Origin: Ruficoccus amylovorans
GTDB lineage: Bacteria > Verrucomicrobiota > Verrucomicrobiia > Opitutales > Cerasicoccaceae
NCBI RefSeq assembly: GCF_014230085.1
Contig: NZ_JACHVB010000019.1
Location: 1-54,192, forward strand
Length of the DNA: 54,192 nt
Reading direction: 5' to 3'
The notes below the pieces were generated by a model. It was not told the origin of the DNA. It did no database searches and saw nothing but the letters and a program-made list of their open reading frames with translations. How positions within the stretch are numbered: the stretch's first letter is position 1; each line of letters starts with the position of its first letter. The position numbers and the translations under genes are program-made. Below are positions 16,557-24,888 of the stretch, in pieces.

Positions 16557-16678
16557 TCTGGTGTTGCGGTGTAGATTGAAAAAGCGAGGCGACGACAGGA
16601 AGGGCTTGTGGAGATTCGTGGGGCGGGATGAAAACGTTGTGGTCGGAGCCGAAGTTTGCGTCGAGGTGAGGCGAGTTG

Positions 16679-17608
16679 TTAACCCCCGGAGCCGGTTGTG
16701 ATGGTCAGCCTGCCGGAGCCGGAAAAGAAGGAGCCGCCGAAGAACTCGTTGAGCTGCTTGGCCGAGTAGGTGCCCTTGCCGATGAAGGTCGCGCCGATGG
16801 CTGCGTTGACGATGTTCATGGAGCCCGCGTAGTTGAGGACAATGGCGCTGCGGAGTCCGAAACTCAGGCTGGCGGCACTGCCGATGGCCTTGTCATTGCC
16901 AAGGACCAGCCGCCCGTCGGTCACGGTCACGTCGCCGGTTCCGAGGGTGCTTTGGGTATTGGTCACCAGTGAGCCGGAGTGGACGGAGGTGCCGCCGCTG
17001 TAGGTGTTGGCGGCGATAACATTGACGTTTGCGCTCCCGGCGTTGACGGTCAGGGCGAGCTGGCCCGCGCCGTCGCTGATGATGCCGGCCAGGTTGATGC
17101 GCCCGTCCGAGGGGGAGATCGTAAGGGTCTTTAAACCGGTTGAAGCGGCGCTGACTGCTGAATTCAGCGCGAGGAAGGTCGTGGTCGAGTTGGTTAGGGT
17201 GAGGTCCGAGCGCAGGGCCACTGCGGGATCGATGCGGACCGCGCCCGACCCGCTGTTGGTCAGCGTGGCGGTGCTGCTACCGTTATCGAGGGTGAGCACG
17301 CAGTTGGCATCGCCGGTGATGATGACGTGGCGCGGGCCGTCGTCGGCACCGGTTTTGATGGCTAGGATTTGGCCAAGGGTGCGGTTCTGGTCGAGCTTGA
17401 TCGTGCGGCTCAGGCTGTAGTGCGAACGGTCAAAGGTCGCGCTTGCGCCGACTCCGTCCGCTACGATACCACCCTGCCATTTGTCCGCGTCGCTCCACAG
17501 GCCATTCGAGTCCGAGGTCCAGGTGCCGTCGGCGGCATCGCAGAGGTGAGCGGTCAGGGCGAGAGTGCCAAGGACGAGCAGACGGGAAAGTGGACGGTCA
17601 ATCATCAT
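16679..17608 (-). CDS. Exported autotransporter-associated beta-strand repeat protein lacking a PEP-CTERM tail
   Basis: 309 residues from the first of two adjacent ATGs at 17608/17605, chosen because a signal peptide follows (MMIDRPLSRLLVLGTLALTAHLCDA|AD). The body is a right-handed beta-helix-like array rich in G, S, T and N: LTLDNGSSTATLTNSGSG, then NTYSGGTSVHSGSLV, the autotransporter-associated repeat. The start GTWTSDSNGLWSDADKWQGG is also usual for this group. It is a paralogue of the next gene upstream (17731-18744), but it stops at TITTGSGG with no PEP-CTERM sorting signal. It is therefore either secreted freely or has lost its anchor. Function is unknown; such proteins are common among verrucomicrobial surface proteins. 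Confidence 0.82.
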   Translation of the reverse strand: MMIDRPLSRLLVLGTLALTAHLCDAADGTWTSDSNGLWSDADKWQGGIVADGVGASATFDRSHYSLSRTIKLDQNRTLGQILAIKTGADDGPRHVIITGDANCVLTLDNGSSTATLTNSGSGAVRIDPAVALRSDLTLTNSTTTFLALNSAVSAASTGLKTLTISPSDGRINLAGIISDGAGQLALTVNAGSANVNVIAANTYSGGTSVHSGSLVTNTQSTLGTGDVTVTDGRLVLGNDKAIGSAASLSFGLRSAIVLNYAGSMNIVNAAIGATFIGKGTYSAKQLNEFFGGSFFSGSGRLTITTGSGG

Positions 17609-17653
17609 GAGTATCGAGCCAGTTACTGGTGTGAGCGGGCTACGCCCGGGATG

Positions 17654-17691
17654 GCACACCCTCGGGAGAGTCGTTCTGCCCGAGGGTGTGC
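17654..17691. other. Perfect 13-bp inverted repeat between paired genes
   Basis: GCACACCCTCGGG (17654-17666) and its exact complement CCCGAGGGTGTGC (17679-17691) enclose a 12-base loop. It lies between the two paralogous beta-strand-repeat genes. No T-run follows on either strand, so it is not a typical intrinsic terminator. An mRNA-processing or stabilising hairpin that lets the upstream PEP-CTERM gene be expressed at a different level is plausible. Confidence 0.6.
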
Positions 17692-17730
17692 GCATAGCCG
17701 TTTGAGTCGTAGAGAGACCCGGGCGAGATT

Positions 17731-18744
17731 CTACTTGTCAGCGCGACCGTGGCGGCGGCGCAGGAAGGCGACGGCACCGAGCAGCGCACCGGCCATTATG
17801 GCGTATTGGCCGGGCTCGGGGATAACGGAGATGAACCCCGTGCCGGTGAAGGTGCTGCCACCGAAGTAAGTGTTAAGATCGGAGGCCGAGTAGGTGCCGC
17901 TGGCGATGGAGTCGGAGCCGGAGACCAGGCCGCTGATGGTCATCTCGCCGCTGTAGTTCAGATCAATGGCGGCCGAGAGGACGAAGCTCAGGATCGCGTC
18001 TTCAATCATGGAGTCGGTATTGCCGATCGTGAGCTTGCCGCCCAGCACATTGACGTTACCGGCACCGAGGGTGCTGGCGGAGGCGTTGGTGACGGCAGCG
18101 CCGGAGTTGATCGTCAGTCCGCCCGTGAATGTGTGATCGGCAAAGAAGTTGGCCGGCGCGCCCAGGCTGCCGGTGTCCACGATGACTTCAACCTGTCCCA
18201 ATCCGTCACTGATCGAGCCGGACAAGTTGATCCGGTTGACGGAGCTGTCCAGGGTGATGGTTTTCAGTCCGGCTGATCCGGAGAAAGTGGAGCCCAGGGT
18301 GAGGTAGGTGGTGGCGGAGTTTGTCACTTTCAGGTTGGACAGCAGGGATGTGGCAGGGTTGATAAATAGCGCCCCATTACCGCTACTGTTGATAATAGCA
18401 TCGCTTGGGCCGTTATCCAGCGTCAGCACACTGTTGTTGCTGACTCCGATGATGACATTTCTCAGCCCGCTGGCGTTGGTGTTGATTGCCTGAATCTGTC
18501 CGAGTGTCCGGTTGGAGTCCAAGGTGGCAGTTCGTCCGCCGGTGTAGAGGGTGCGGTCGAAGGTGGCAATGGCACCGACGCCGTCGGCAATGTCGCCATC
18601 GATCCATTTGGTCACATCGCTCCAGTCTGCGTTGGAGGCACTGGTTCTCCAGGTGCCGTCCGTGGCGAGAGCCATTGAGGAGGTGAAAAACGCGAACAGG
18701 GCGGAGGTTGCCAGTAGGGGTAGGGTGTGGCTGATCTTGTGCAT
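17731..18744 (-). CDS. PEP-CTERM autotransporter-associated beta-strand repeat protein
   Basis: A 337-residue exported surface protein. The signal peptide (MHKISHTLPLLATSALFAFFTSSMALA|TD) is followed by GTWRTSASNADWSDVTKW, then Gly/Ser/Asn-rich beta-helix repeats (DHTFTGGLTINSGAAVTN). It ends in a textbook PEP-CTERM sorting signal: VIPEPGQ, a hydrophobic stretch (YAIMAGALLGAVAFL) and RRRHGR. Exosortase (not in this window) would process it and link it to the envelope or to exopolysaccharide. It is followed by its tail-less paralogue and separated from it by a strong hairpin. A candidate GntR operator lies ~42 bases upstream, tying it to the glycan regulon. Confidence 0.87.
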   Translation of the reverse strand: MHKISHTLPLLATSALFAFFTSSMALATDGTWRTSASNADWSDVTKWIDGDIADGVGAIATFDRTLYTGGRTATLDSNRTLGQIQAINTNASGLRNVIIGVSNNSVLTLDNGPSDAIINSSGNGALFINPATSLLSNLKVTNSATTYLTLGSTFSGSAGLKTITLDSSVNRINLSGSISDGLGQVEVIVDTGSLGAPANFFADHTFTGGLTINSGAAVTNASASTLGAGNVNVLGGKLTIGNTDSMIEDAILSFVLSAAIDLNYSGEMTISGLVSGSDSIASGTYSASDLNTYFGGSTFTGTGFISVIPEPGQYAIMAGALLGAVAFLRRRHGRADK

Positions 18745-18784
18745 AGTCGTTGATTTGAGGTTTCGTGTTATGAAAGGATACCTT

Positions 18785-18803
18785 TAGAATACTAACAGTA
18801 GGC
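18785..18803. promoter_or_regulatory. Candidate GntR operator upstream of the PEP-CTERM gene
   Basis: TAGAATACTAACAGTAGGC; the first ten bases differ by one from the palindrome TAGTATACTA. It lies ~42 bases upstream of the 18744 start. It is the weakest of the six sites in its 3' half. Confidence 0.4.
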
Positions 18804-18842
18804 TGGTTGTCAATCTGTATTTATGATCGCATCGGGAATGGG

Positions 18843-20402
18843 CTAGTGGCTGCCGTTGTCAGGGTTGCGGGTGTCGATGGAGAAAGGGGCGGCGGGCAGG
18901 CCTGCCTGACTGTAGAGGGAGACTGGCGGATCGTTGGACCAGGCGTAGCGGGCGGCGACGGGCTGCTTCACCGACGGGGAGGAGAGCAGCACGGCATTGC
19001 CGCTCAGGCGGACGTGGGCGACATAGTAGAAGCCGTCGCTACCGGCGATTTCAAAGGCTGGCAACACGCCTTCGCGGAGCTGAAGTCCGTCCGGGCTGTC
19101 GAAGCTCAGGCGCAGGGTGCTTCCCTCCACCTGGACGTTTTTCAGCATAGGACTGGCGTAAGGGATGTCCTTGCCGTAGGTACGGGCGAGGGCAATCCAG
19201 GCCAGACGACGTCCGACATCCAGCTTGTTTTTCGGGTGCGTGTCCCGGGAGTCACCCACGTCGAAGGTGACGGCCATCCCGGTATTGGGGAGATCGAGCG
19301 CCTTGGCTTGCTCCAGGCGGAGCGCGGCCCAGGCGACGCGGGAACCATCGCTCTCAAGGTCGCGGTTCGGGAGCTGCACGAAGTAAAACGGTAAATCACC
19401 CTGATCGAAATCCCGTCGCCACTGGGTGATCATGGTCTTGAAAAGGCTGGCGTACTCCGTGCTGCGAAAGGCGTTGTGCTCGCCCTGATACCAGATGAAG
19501 CCGCTGATGGCGTAGGGAATGAGCGGGTGGACCATGCCGTTGAACAGGGTGGAGGGCCTGTTCCGGCTGTCGGGGCCGTCGGGGCGGCGGGGAGCCCGGG
19601 GGAGCGGTGTGGTGCCTTTTTCCTCCGCCTCCCGGCGGGCGGCTTTCCAGGCTTCAACGTTTTTTTTGAACTGCTCCATTTTGGCGGGGTATTCCGCGAT
19701 CACTTGTTCCCAGCGCCCTTCGATGGCGGGGTAGTTCGGGTCGCCGCGCAGCGCCTCGTCGCTGGTCCAGGCTTCAACCCCGGTGCCGCCGACGCTGGCG
19801 TTCATGAGCCCGATGGGGATGTCGAGCGATTCGTTCAACTCGCGTCCGAAGAAGTAGGCCACGCCGGAAAATTCCCCGACCGTATCGGGCTGGGCCGCAG
19901 TCCACTGGGCCGCGACCGTGTTTTGCGGCTTATCCTGCCCGGTGTTCGTGGCGACGAGCAACTGCCGGATCAGGGGGTGATGGGCGGAGGCCATTGCCTT
20001 GGCGGCGTTGTCCGTCTGGCGGACCTTGAAGGCCATGTTCGACTGTCCCGCGCACACCCACACATCGCCCACGACAATGTCCTTCAGGCTCTGCGTTTGT
20101 TGCTGGGTGCTTACCTTCATTTCCGCGCCCTGGAGGGAGATGGCGAGCGGTTGAAGGTTGAGTTTCCATTCGCCCTGTTGATTGGCCTTGGCGGTCGCCT
20201 TTTGCCCGGCGAATTCAACCGTCACGGTTTCGCCGGGGGCAGCGGTGCCCCAGACCGGGACCGGCTTGCCGTGCTGAAGGACGGCTCCATTCTGAAAGGG
20301 TACACCCAGTGTCAATGCGGCCCAACCCGATGATAGCGGCAGGAGCAAGGAGAGGATGGCAAACTGGAGATGGTAGAAAAAGCGGGGCCGGGGGATCTTC
20401 AT
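18843..20402 (-). CDS. Exported sialate O-acetylesterase family (SGNH) carbohydrate esterase
   Basis: 519 residues. The signal peptide (MKIPRPRFFYHLQFAILSLLLPLSSGWA|AL) predicts export. Residues ~30-105 form a beta-sandwich (LQHGKPVPVWGTAAPGETVTVEFAG) usual in this family. The SGNH esterase core then starts at VWVCAGQSNM with nucleophile S121. The oxyanion block NASVGGTGVEAW, the WYQGEHNA motif (~304) and the DxxH-type triad end D..DTH389P complete it. Family members remove O-acetyl groups from sialic acid, but related enzymes act on acetylated xylan, mannan or pectic glycans. With a beta-mannosidase next door, an acetylated mannose-containing glycan is a reasonable guess. A candidate operator lies 28 bases upstream. 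Confidence 0.9.
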   Translation of the reverse strand: MKIPRPRFFYHLQFAILSLLLPLSSGWAALTLGVPFQNGAVLQHGKPVPVWGTAAPGETVTVEFAGQKATAKANQQGEWKLNLQPLAISLQGAEMKVSTQQQTQSLKDIVVGDVWVCAGQSNMAFKVRQTDNAAKAMASAHHPLIRQLLVATNTGQDKPQNTVAAQWTAAQPDTVGEFSGVAYFFGRELNESLDIPIGLMNASVGGTGVEAWTSDEALRGDPNYPAIEGRWEQVIAEYPAKMEQFKKNVEAWKAARREAEEKGTTPLPRAPRRPDGPDSRNRPSTLFNGMVHPLIPYAISGFIWYQGEHNAFRSTEYASLFKTMITQWRRDFDQGDLPFYFVQLPNRDLESDGSRVAWAALRLEQAKALDLPNTGMAVTFDVGDSRDTHPKNKLDVGRRLAWIALARTYGKDIPYASPMLKNVQVEGSTLRLSFDSPDGLQLREGVLPAFEIAGSDGFYYVAHVRLSGNAVLLSSPSVKQPVAARYAWSNDPPVSLYSQAGLPAAPFSIDTRNPDNGSH

Positions 20403-20428
20403 AGGCAGAGAGGTTTCTGATGTTTTAT

Positions 20429-20447
20429 TGGAATACTATTGAAATTC
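20429..20447. promoter_or_regulatory. Candidate GntR operator upstream of the acetylesterase gene
   Basis: TGGAATACTATTGAAATTC, the closest match to the 5481 site (GGTATACTTTTGAAATAC) over the whole 16-base consensus. It lies 28 bases upstream of the ATG at 20402. Confidence 0.5.
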
Positions 20448-20562
20448 ATTGTTCGTCAATCCTTGATTATATCGAGTGTGAAAAAGCCGGGGCCGTAGGG
20501 ATGTCGATGTCGGTTGTCCTGCTTCTGGCACTTGATACGGGTTCGGTCGCAATCCGTTTTGA

Positions 20563-20775
20563 ATGTGTGTCGTGTCCGGGGGCGGGGTTATTCGGCTTGT
20601 CCGGAGCGGTGGGCCGGAGGCGGCCCATTGGGGCAGGGGCCAGCCCTTCTCTCTGCGTGTGTTCAAGTTGCCGGAAGCGCTCGACACTCAGGCTTACGTT
20701 ATTATAGGCAAAGACTCTGCAATTGATGCCGAGAATGTTCGCGATGGCGGTCAGACGTCGGGCGAAAGTTGGTAA
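20563..20775 (+). pseudogene. Possible 3' remnant of an unidentified gene
   Basis: The 547 bases between the divergent genes at 20402 and 20950 are longer than a promoter region needs. In one plus-strand frame, the end (about 20635-20772) reads like genuine protein, containing FSLRVFKLPEALD and AYVIIGKDSAIDAEN, and stops at TAA 20773-20775. An excellent intrinsic terminator follows ~80 bases later. The frame is closed by TGA at 20560, and no ribosome-binding site or convincing N-terminus is visible. I read it as the tail of a decayed gene with its terminator; a short real gene or a chance frame remains possible. Confidence 0.3.
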
Positions 20776-20854
20776 GCGCCTCTGTGTTTTCTTCGGTCAA
20801 AGGAGCTTCGGGGAGCTGACGCTCTATCGGGTGCGCGGGTGAAGGGACTTTCGG

Positions 20855-20879
20855 CTTCGCCAGCGGCGGAGTTTTTTTT
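20855..20879 (+). terminator. Intrinsic terminator within the divergent intergenic region
   Basis: A seven-pair stem, CTTCGCC (20855-20861) with GGCGGAG (20865-20871, one G-U pair), encloses loop AGC and is followed directly by eight T residues. It points in the plus direction and ends ~70 bases before the next gene, upstream of that gene's candidate promoter. It must serve a transcript from the preceding ~400 bases, either a gene remnant or an unannotated small RNA, or act to insulate the operon. Confidence 0.75.
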
Positions 20880-20911
20880 GTTTTTCCATTTGACTGGTGT
20901 TTTGATTACAA

Positions 20912-20929
20912 TAGTATACTATAAAAATA
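20912..20929. promoter_or_regulatory. Candidate GntR operator of the symporter operon
   Basis: TAGTATACTATAAAAATA, inside the 12-base perfect palindrome ATAGTATACTAT (20911-20922). It lies about 30 bases upstream of the ATG at 20950. A TTGACT about 16 bases upstream of TAGTAT could be the -35 box, so repressor binding would cover the -10 region. Confidence 0.55.
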
Positions 20930-20949
20930 CAAAACTCGCAGCGGATCAT

Positions 20950-21654
20950 ATGAAAAGAACTGCCCTCTTCTTCGCTTCATTGCTTGCCCTAATCTGCGCA
21001 TGCACGCTTCACGCTCAGACAACGGTTCAGCTAAACCTCAATGCCGGAGGGTACATCAACTCCGACCTGAACGGGGCCAATGCGTCCCTGGAAACAGGAG
21101 CCAATACCAATATGAATTTCATAGGTGGACTCGGAGTCAATGGTGCCCGTCAGGCCATTTTGGCATTTGATCTGCCAACCTTGTCGGGTGACCTTGAGAC
21201 GGCCATCATTAGTTTCAACATGCGCTCCAGCCAAGCCGTCGAATCTAAGCCCTGGTTCAGTATAGACGCTTATGCCTTTACCACTACACCCGCCGCATCC
21301 GACATCTATATTGGCGAGGATGACACCCGCTCGGACTTTACGCTAATCCAGGAAGATGTCATGTCGACTTCGACGACTCATGGCGAGACCATCTCAATCA
21401 ACATAACCAGCTATCTTGCTAGCCTATACAAAGATGGCAGGCCTTCGGTCTCCACTGTCTATCTCCGTCTGAATCCTAATGCGACCCTGACGGGGCACGA
21501 CGACTTTGGCCGTTACCGCCCGGATTTCGTAAATGGACAAGGCGAGAGCCAGGCGTCGCTTACCATTACAACGGTTTCCGAGTCGAGCACTCCGGCTTTG
21601 CTGAGTGGCCTGCTCACCCTCGCTTATCTATGGAGGCGACGTATCCGCAAGTAA
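20950..21654 (+). CDS. Exported DNRLRE/CBM96-like beta-sandwich protein with degenerate PEP-CTERM tail
   Basis: 234 residues from the ATG at 20950, chosen because the signal peptide (MKRTALFFASLLALICACTLHA|QT) begins there; an upstream ATG at 20839 would span the terminator and promoter. The body resembles DNRLRE/CBM96-like modules: an N-terminal TTVQLNLNAGGYINSDLNG, GARQAILAFDLPTLSG, and late INITSYLASLYKDG. Such modules accompany uronate- or polysaccharide-active enzymes. The tail (STPALLSGLLTLAYLWRRRIRK) has the hydrophobic segment and arginines of a PEP-CTERM signal, but the PEP triplet is degenerate (STP). It heads the operon with symporter, sulfatase and FG-GAP protein and lies directly behind the strongest operator candidate. 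It may bind substrate at the surface. Confidence 0.75.
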   Translation: MKRTALFFASLLALICACTLHAQTTVQLNLNAGGYINSDLNGANASLETGANTNMNFIGGLGVNGARQAILAFDLPTLSGDLETAIISFNMRSSQAVESKPWFSIDAYAFTTTPAASDIYIGEDDTRSDFTLIQEDVMSTSTTHGETISINITSYLASLYKDGRPSVSTVYLRLNPNATLTGHDDFGRYRPDFVNGQGESQASLTITTVSESSTPALLSGLLTLAYLWRRRIRK

Positions 21655-21793
21655 AGTAATTGCTCCACACAGTTCATGCTTTCTTTGCGAGCAAGCCGCA
21701 TCGTGGTTTGCCCGTATTGTATTGGCCGCAGCTTATGCGCGGCTACGCAAGTCCTTGAAACTCTACACGCACCCGATTCCCCGGAAACAGATT

Positions 21794-23350
21794 ATGTTTG
21801 CCTCATCCTTCAAGATCTTCGATCTGCTCGTCATCTTTTTCTATTTTGCGGCGATTGGCGGCATGGGATACTATTTCTCCCGCAGGCCAAAGACTACGAG
21901 CAACTACTTCCTGGGAGGCAATCATCTGCCAGCTTGGGCCATCGGCCTTTCCATGGTAGCGACATCAATTAGCTCGGTCACTTTTATCGCGCTGCCCGCC
22001 GCGGCCTACGCACTGGATTGGCGTCAGTTGGTGCCCCACCTGGCCAATCCCCTCGTGGCGATCATTGCCATCTGGCTACTGGTGCCCTTTTTCAGGAAGA
22101 ACGCACAGACCTCGGCTTTCGAATATATCGAGAAGCGCTTCGGCACCCTGGCGCGCCTCTACACCGCGTTCATGTTCCTGCTCGGACAGTCCATTCGTCT
22201 TGGCTCGATCCTCTACCTGATCACGATTCCCGTCCACCTCATTACGGGCATTTCGCCATTCTGGATCATGGCGATCACCGGTGGCTTTGTCGCAATGTAC
22301 ACCATTCTCGGCGGTATTGAAGCGGTAGTGTGGACGGATGTCGTGCAGGCTCTGGTCCTCTACTTTGGCGGACTTGTTGCCTTGTACACGATGATACAAG
22401 GTATCGAGGGCGGTTTTTCAGGGATGGTTTCGGTTGCGACAGAACATCATAAATTTGGGCTTGGTCCCTTACACTGGGACCCAAGCGAACGCACATTCTG
22501 GGCGTTGCTGATCGTAGGCGTCACGCAGTGGACGCTCGGATACACAGGGGACCAAAACGTCATCCAACGTTATCTGGCCGCAAAAAACACCAAGGAAGCG
22601 CGTAAGGCGACGATCCTATGCGCATTCCTGAGCCTGCCCACTTGGGCCTTCTTCTTCCTGATTGGAACTGCCCTCTACGTTTACTACCTGCAGAACCCCG
22701 ATCCGGCCATCGCGAACCTCCAGTCTGATGCCGTGATGCCCCAGTTCATCATCGACAAGATCCCGACCGGTTTAAGTGGTCTGGTCATTGCGGGAGTTCT
22801 TTCCGCGGCCATGTCGTCGCTCAGTTCGAGCCTTAACTCGTTTGCGACAGTTGCCACGGTTGACTTCGTGCGCCCCTACTTCCTAAAGAATCGTACCGAT
22901 GCCTATTACGCCTGGGTAGCTAGGGCACTGACACTGGTAGCCTCGGCGTTAATGTTCCTTATCGCTTTTGCTTTCACCTTCATCGAAAAGGAGAGCTTCT
23001 TTGACTTGTCGATGAAAATCATGGGGCTGCTCGGCGGTGTTGTCTTGAGCTTCTTTGTCTTGGGTATCTTCGCCCCGAAGGTCCAAAAGAAGCCACTCTG
23101 GCAGGCGTTCTCAGTGGCTATCTTCCTTAACTTTTACCTGCTCGGCATAGAATTGAAGTGGGTCGATAACTACCTTCCTTTCAGCATTCACCCATACTGG
23201 GTCATGGCGTTGGTTAACGCCGTTATGATAGTTCTGGCACTAATTCTCGCGATATTCCAGCAACCGAAAAAACCAACCCCGGACTCCCTATCCATTTTTG
23301 GCCGCCAAACGAACAATCCACTGCCAACCAGTCCGATTCACCGGGAGTAA
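21794..23350 (+). CDS. Sodium/solute symporter (SSS family)
   Basis: A 518-residue inner-membrane protein with about 13 hydrophobic helices, related to SGLT-type Na+/sugar symporters. The start at 21794 places the first helix (FDLLVIFFYFAAIGGMGYYFS) at the N-terminus. The next blocks are typical: SNYFLGGNHLPAWAIGLSMVATSISSVTFIALP in helix 2, EAVVWTDVVQALVLYFGG, and ITGISPFWIMAITGGFVAMYTILGG. In the middle, GDQNVIQRYLAAKNTKEARKA is the SSS hallmark, followed by SAAMSSLSSSLNS. It probably imports the sulfated mono- or oligosaccharide that the adjacent cytoplasmic sulfatase then processes. The substrate is not readable. A frame opening 63 codons earlier overlaps the previous gene and is rejected. 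Confidence 0.93.
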   Translation: MFASSFKIFDLLVIFFYFAAIGGMGYYFSRRPKTTSNYFLGGNHLPAWAIGLSMVATSISSVTFIALPAAAYALDWRQLVPHLANPLVAIIAIWLLVPFFRKNAQTSAFEYIEKRFGTLARLYTAFMFLLGQSIRLGSILYLITIPVHLITGISPFWIMAITGGFVAMYTILGGIEAVVWTDVVQALVLYFGGLVALYTMIQGIEGGFSGMVSVATEHHKFGLGPLHWDPSERTFWALLIVGVTQWTLGYTGDQNVIQRYLAAKNTKEARKATILCAFLSLPTWAFFFLIGTALYVYYLQNPDPAIANLQSDAVMPQFIIDKIPTGLSGLVIAGVLSAAMSSLSSSLNSFATVATVDFVRPYFLKNRTDAYYAWVARALTLVASALMFLIAFAFTFIEKESFFDLSMKIMGLLGGVVLSFFVLGIFAPKVQKKPLWQAFSVAIFLNFYLLGIELKWVDNYLPFSIHPYWVMALVNAVMIVLALILAIFQQPKKPTPDSLSIFGRQTNNPLPTSPIHRE

Positions 23351-23382
23351 GCCGCAGTTGCGAGTGAAGCCCCAGCACCAAT

Positions 23383-24885
23383 ATGAAAGCCATTATTGTA
23401 ATGTTCGATTCGCTCAATCGTCATATGCTGCAGCCCTATGGCTGCGATTGGGTGAAAACACCCAATTTCCAGCGTTTGGCGGAGCGGACGGTCACCTTTG
23501 ACAACAGCTATGTCTGCTCCATGCCGTGCATGCCAGCCCGGCGTGATTTACATACCGCCCGCCCCAACTTTCTGCACAGGGGGTGGGGCCCGCTCGAACC
23601 TTACGATGATTCCGTGTTCGAAATGCTCAAGGCGGAGGGTGTTCACAGCCACCTGGTAACCGATCATTATCATTATTGGGAGACCGGCGGCTCCAACTAC
23701 CACACCAAGTACAACACCTTTGAGTTTATCCGCGGACAGGAAGGAGACCCCTGGCAAGCGCAGGTCGCGAACCCGCCCCCGCCGGAGAATGCCGTCGGTC
23801 AAAACGCAACCAACGACGCCTGGCATGCGCAGGATCTGAAAAACCGGGCGGTCATGCGTGATGATGCCGAGTTTTGCCAAAGCAAAACCTTCAAAGCGGG
23901 TAAACAATTTATCCGGGATAACCTCAAGGCGGACAATTGGCTTCTGCAGATAGAGACGTTCGATCCGCATGAGCCCTTCTTCTGCCCGGAGAAATACAAA
24001 AGCCTCTACCGCGAGCATTATGACAACTACGACGGCCCCGTCTTTGACTGGCCGCCCTATCGCCCGGTTACGGAAACACGGGAGGCCGTTGAGCATGCGG
24101 TCTTTGAAAACGCATCGCTCATATCCATGTGCGATCAAAAGCTTGGGGATATCCTCGACCTGATGGACGACGAGAATTTGTGGGAAGACACGATGCTCAT
24201 CGTCTGGACGGATCATGGCTTTTGCCTTGGCGAACACGAGAGCTGGGGCAAATGCTGGATGCCTTTCTACCAGGAGATTGCGCATACACCGTTCTTCATC
24301 TGGGACCCGCGCTCGCAGGTGGCAGGTGAGCGACGTAAGGCGCTCGTGCAACCGGCCATTGATATCGGACCGACTTTACTCAACTACTTTGGCCACATGC
24401 CCACGCAGGACATGCTGGGCCAGGACTTGGTCCCTTGTATCGAGAACGACACTTCCGTTCGGGAAACTGCGATTTTTGGTATCTATGGAGGCCAGGTAAA
24501 TATCACCGACGGTCGATATGTTTACATGCGCGCCGCTACGCCCTTGAACCAGCCGCTCAATCAGTACACGCTCACGCCAGCTCACGCAGCGACGCTTTTT
24601 ACTCCGAAGGAGCTCCAGGCCGGCATGACATTGCATGCCCCGTTCTCTTTCACAAAAAACTGCCCCGTGCTGAAAATTCCAGCCGCCAGCGGGATACGTG
24701 CGACGGCGACAGGCGTGCGCAAGGTGCTTCAGGAGTCTTGCCTGTACGATATTAAGGAGGACCCCGCTCAAAAAACGCCGATTGCATCCGACGAGATCGA
24801 AAATCGTTTCCTTTCGGCGATAAAAGAACATCTGCAAGAAAACGATGCTCCTAAAGAACAATACACACGCTTAGAACTACCGTAA
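23383..24885 (+). CDS. Type I sulfatase (predicted cytoplasmic)
   Basis: 500 residues. It starts directly with the fold (MKAIIVMFDSLNRHMLQPYG, metal ligand D9) and has no signal peptide. The activation motif is C49-M-P-A-R (in YVCSMPCMPARRD), a C-x-P-x-R signature for formylglycine formation. The second metal site is in LIVWTDHGFCLGEHESWGK. Its compact start and the WGPLEPYD.. block set it apart from the other sulfatases here and resemble the phosphonate-monoester-hydrolase-like branch, so a non-sulfate ester substrate is possible. It lies 32 bases after the symporter and three bases before the FG-GAP gene. This suggests import followed by intracellular desulfation. Confidence 0.92.
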   Translation: MKAIIVMFDSLNRHMLQPYGCDWVKTPNFQRLAERTVTFDNSYVCSMPCMPARRDLHTARPNFLHRGWGPLEPYDDSVFEMLKAEGVHSHLVTDHYHYWETGGSNYHTKYNTFEFIRGQEGDPWQAQVANPPPPENAVGQNATNDAWHAQDLKNRAVMRDDAEFCQSKTFKAGKQFIRDNLKADNWLLQIETFDPHEPFFCPEKYKSLYREHYDNYDGPVFDWPPYRPVTETREAVEHAVFENASLISMCDQKLGDILDLMDDENLWEDTMLIVWTDHGFCLGEHESWGKCWMPFYQEIAHTPFFIWDPRSQVAGERRKALVQPAIDIGPTLLNYFGHMPTQDMLGQDLVPCIENDTSVRETAIFGIYGGQVNITDGRYVYMRAATPLNQPLNQYTLTPAHAATLFTPKELQAGMTLHAPFSFTKNCPVLKIPAASGIRATATGVRKVLQESCLYDIKEDPAQKTPIASDEIENRFLSAIKEHLQENDAPKEQYTRLELP

Positions 24886-24888
24886 AAT

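Noticed and set aside
13918-16701. A 927-codon open frame on the plus strand opposite the beta-mannosidase gene
   Set aside because: It is antisense to a gene with complete GH2 catalytic motifs. Its product shows no domain and has the Val/Gly/Ala/Asp-rich bias of a reversed GC-rich codon pattern.
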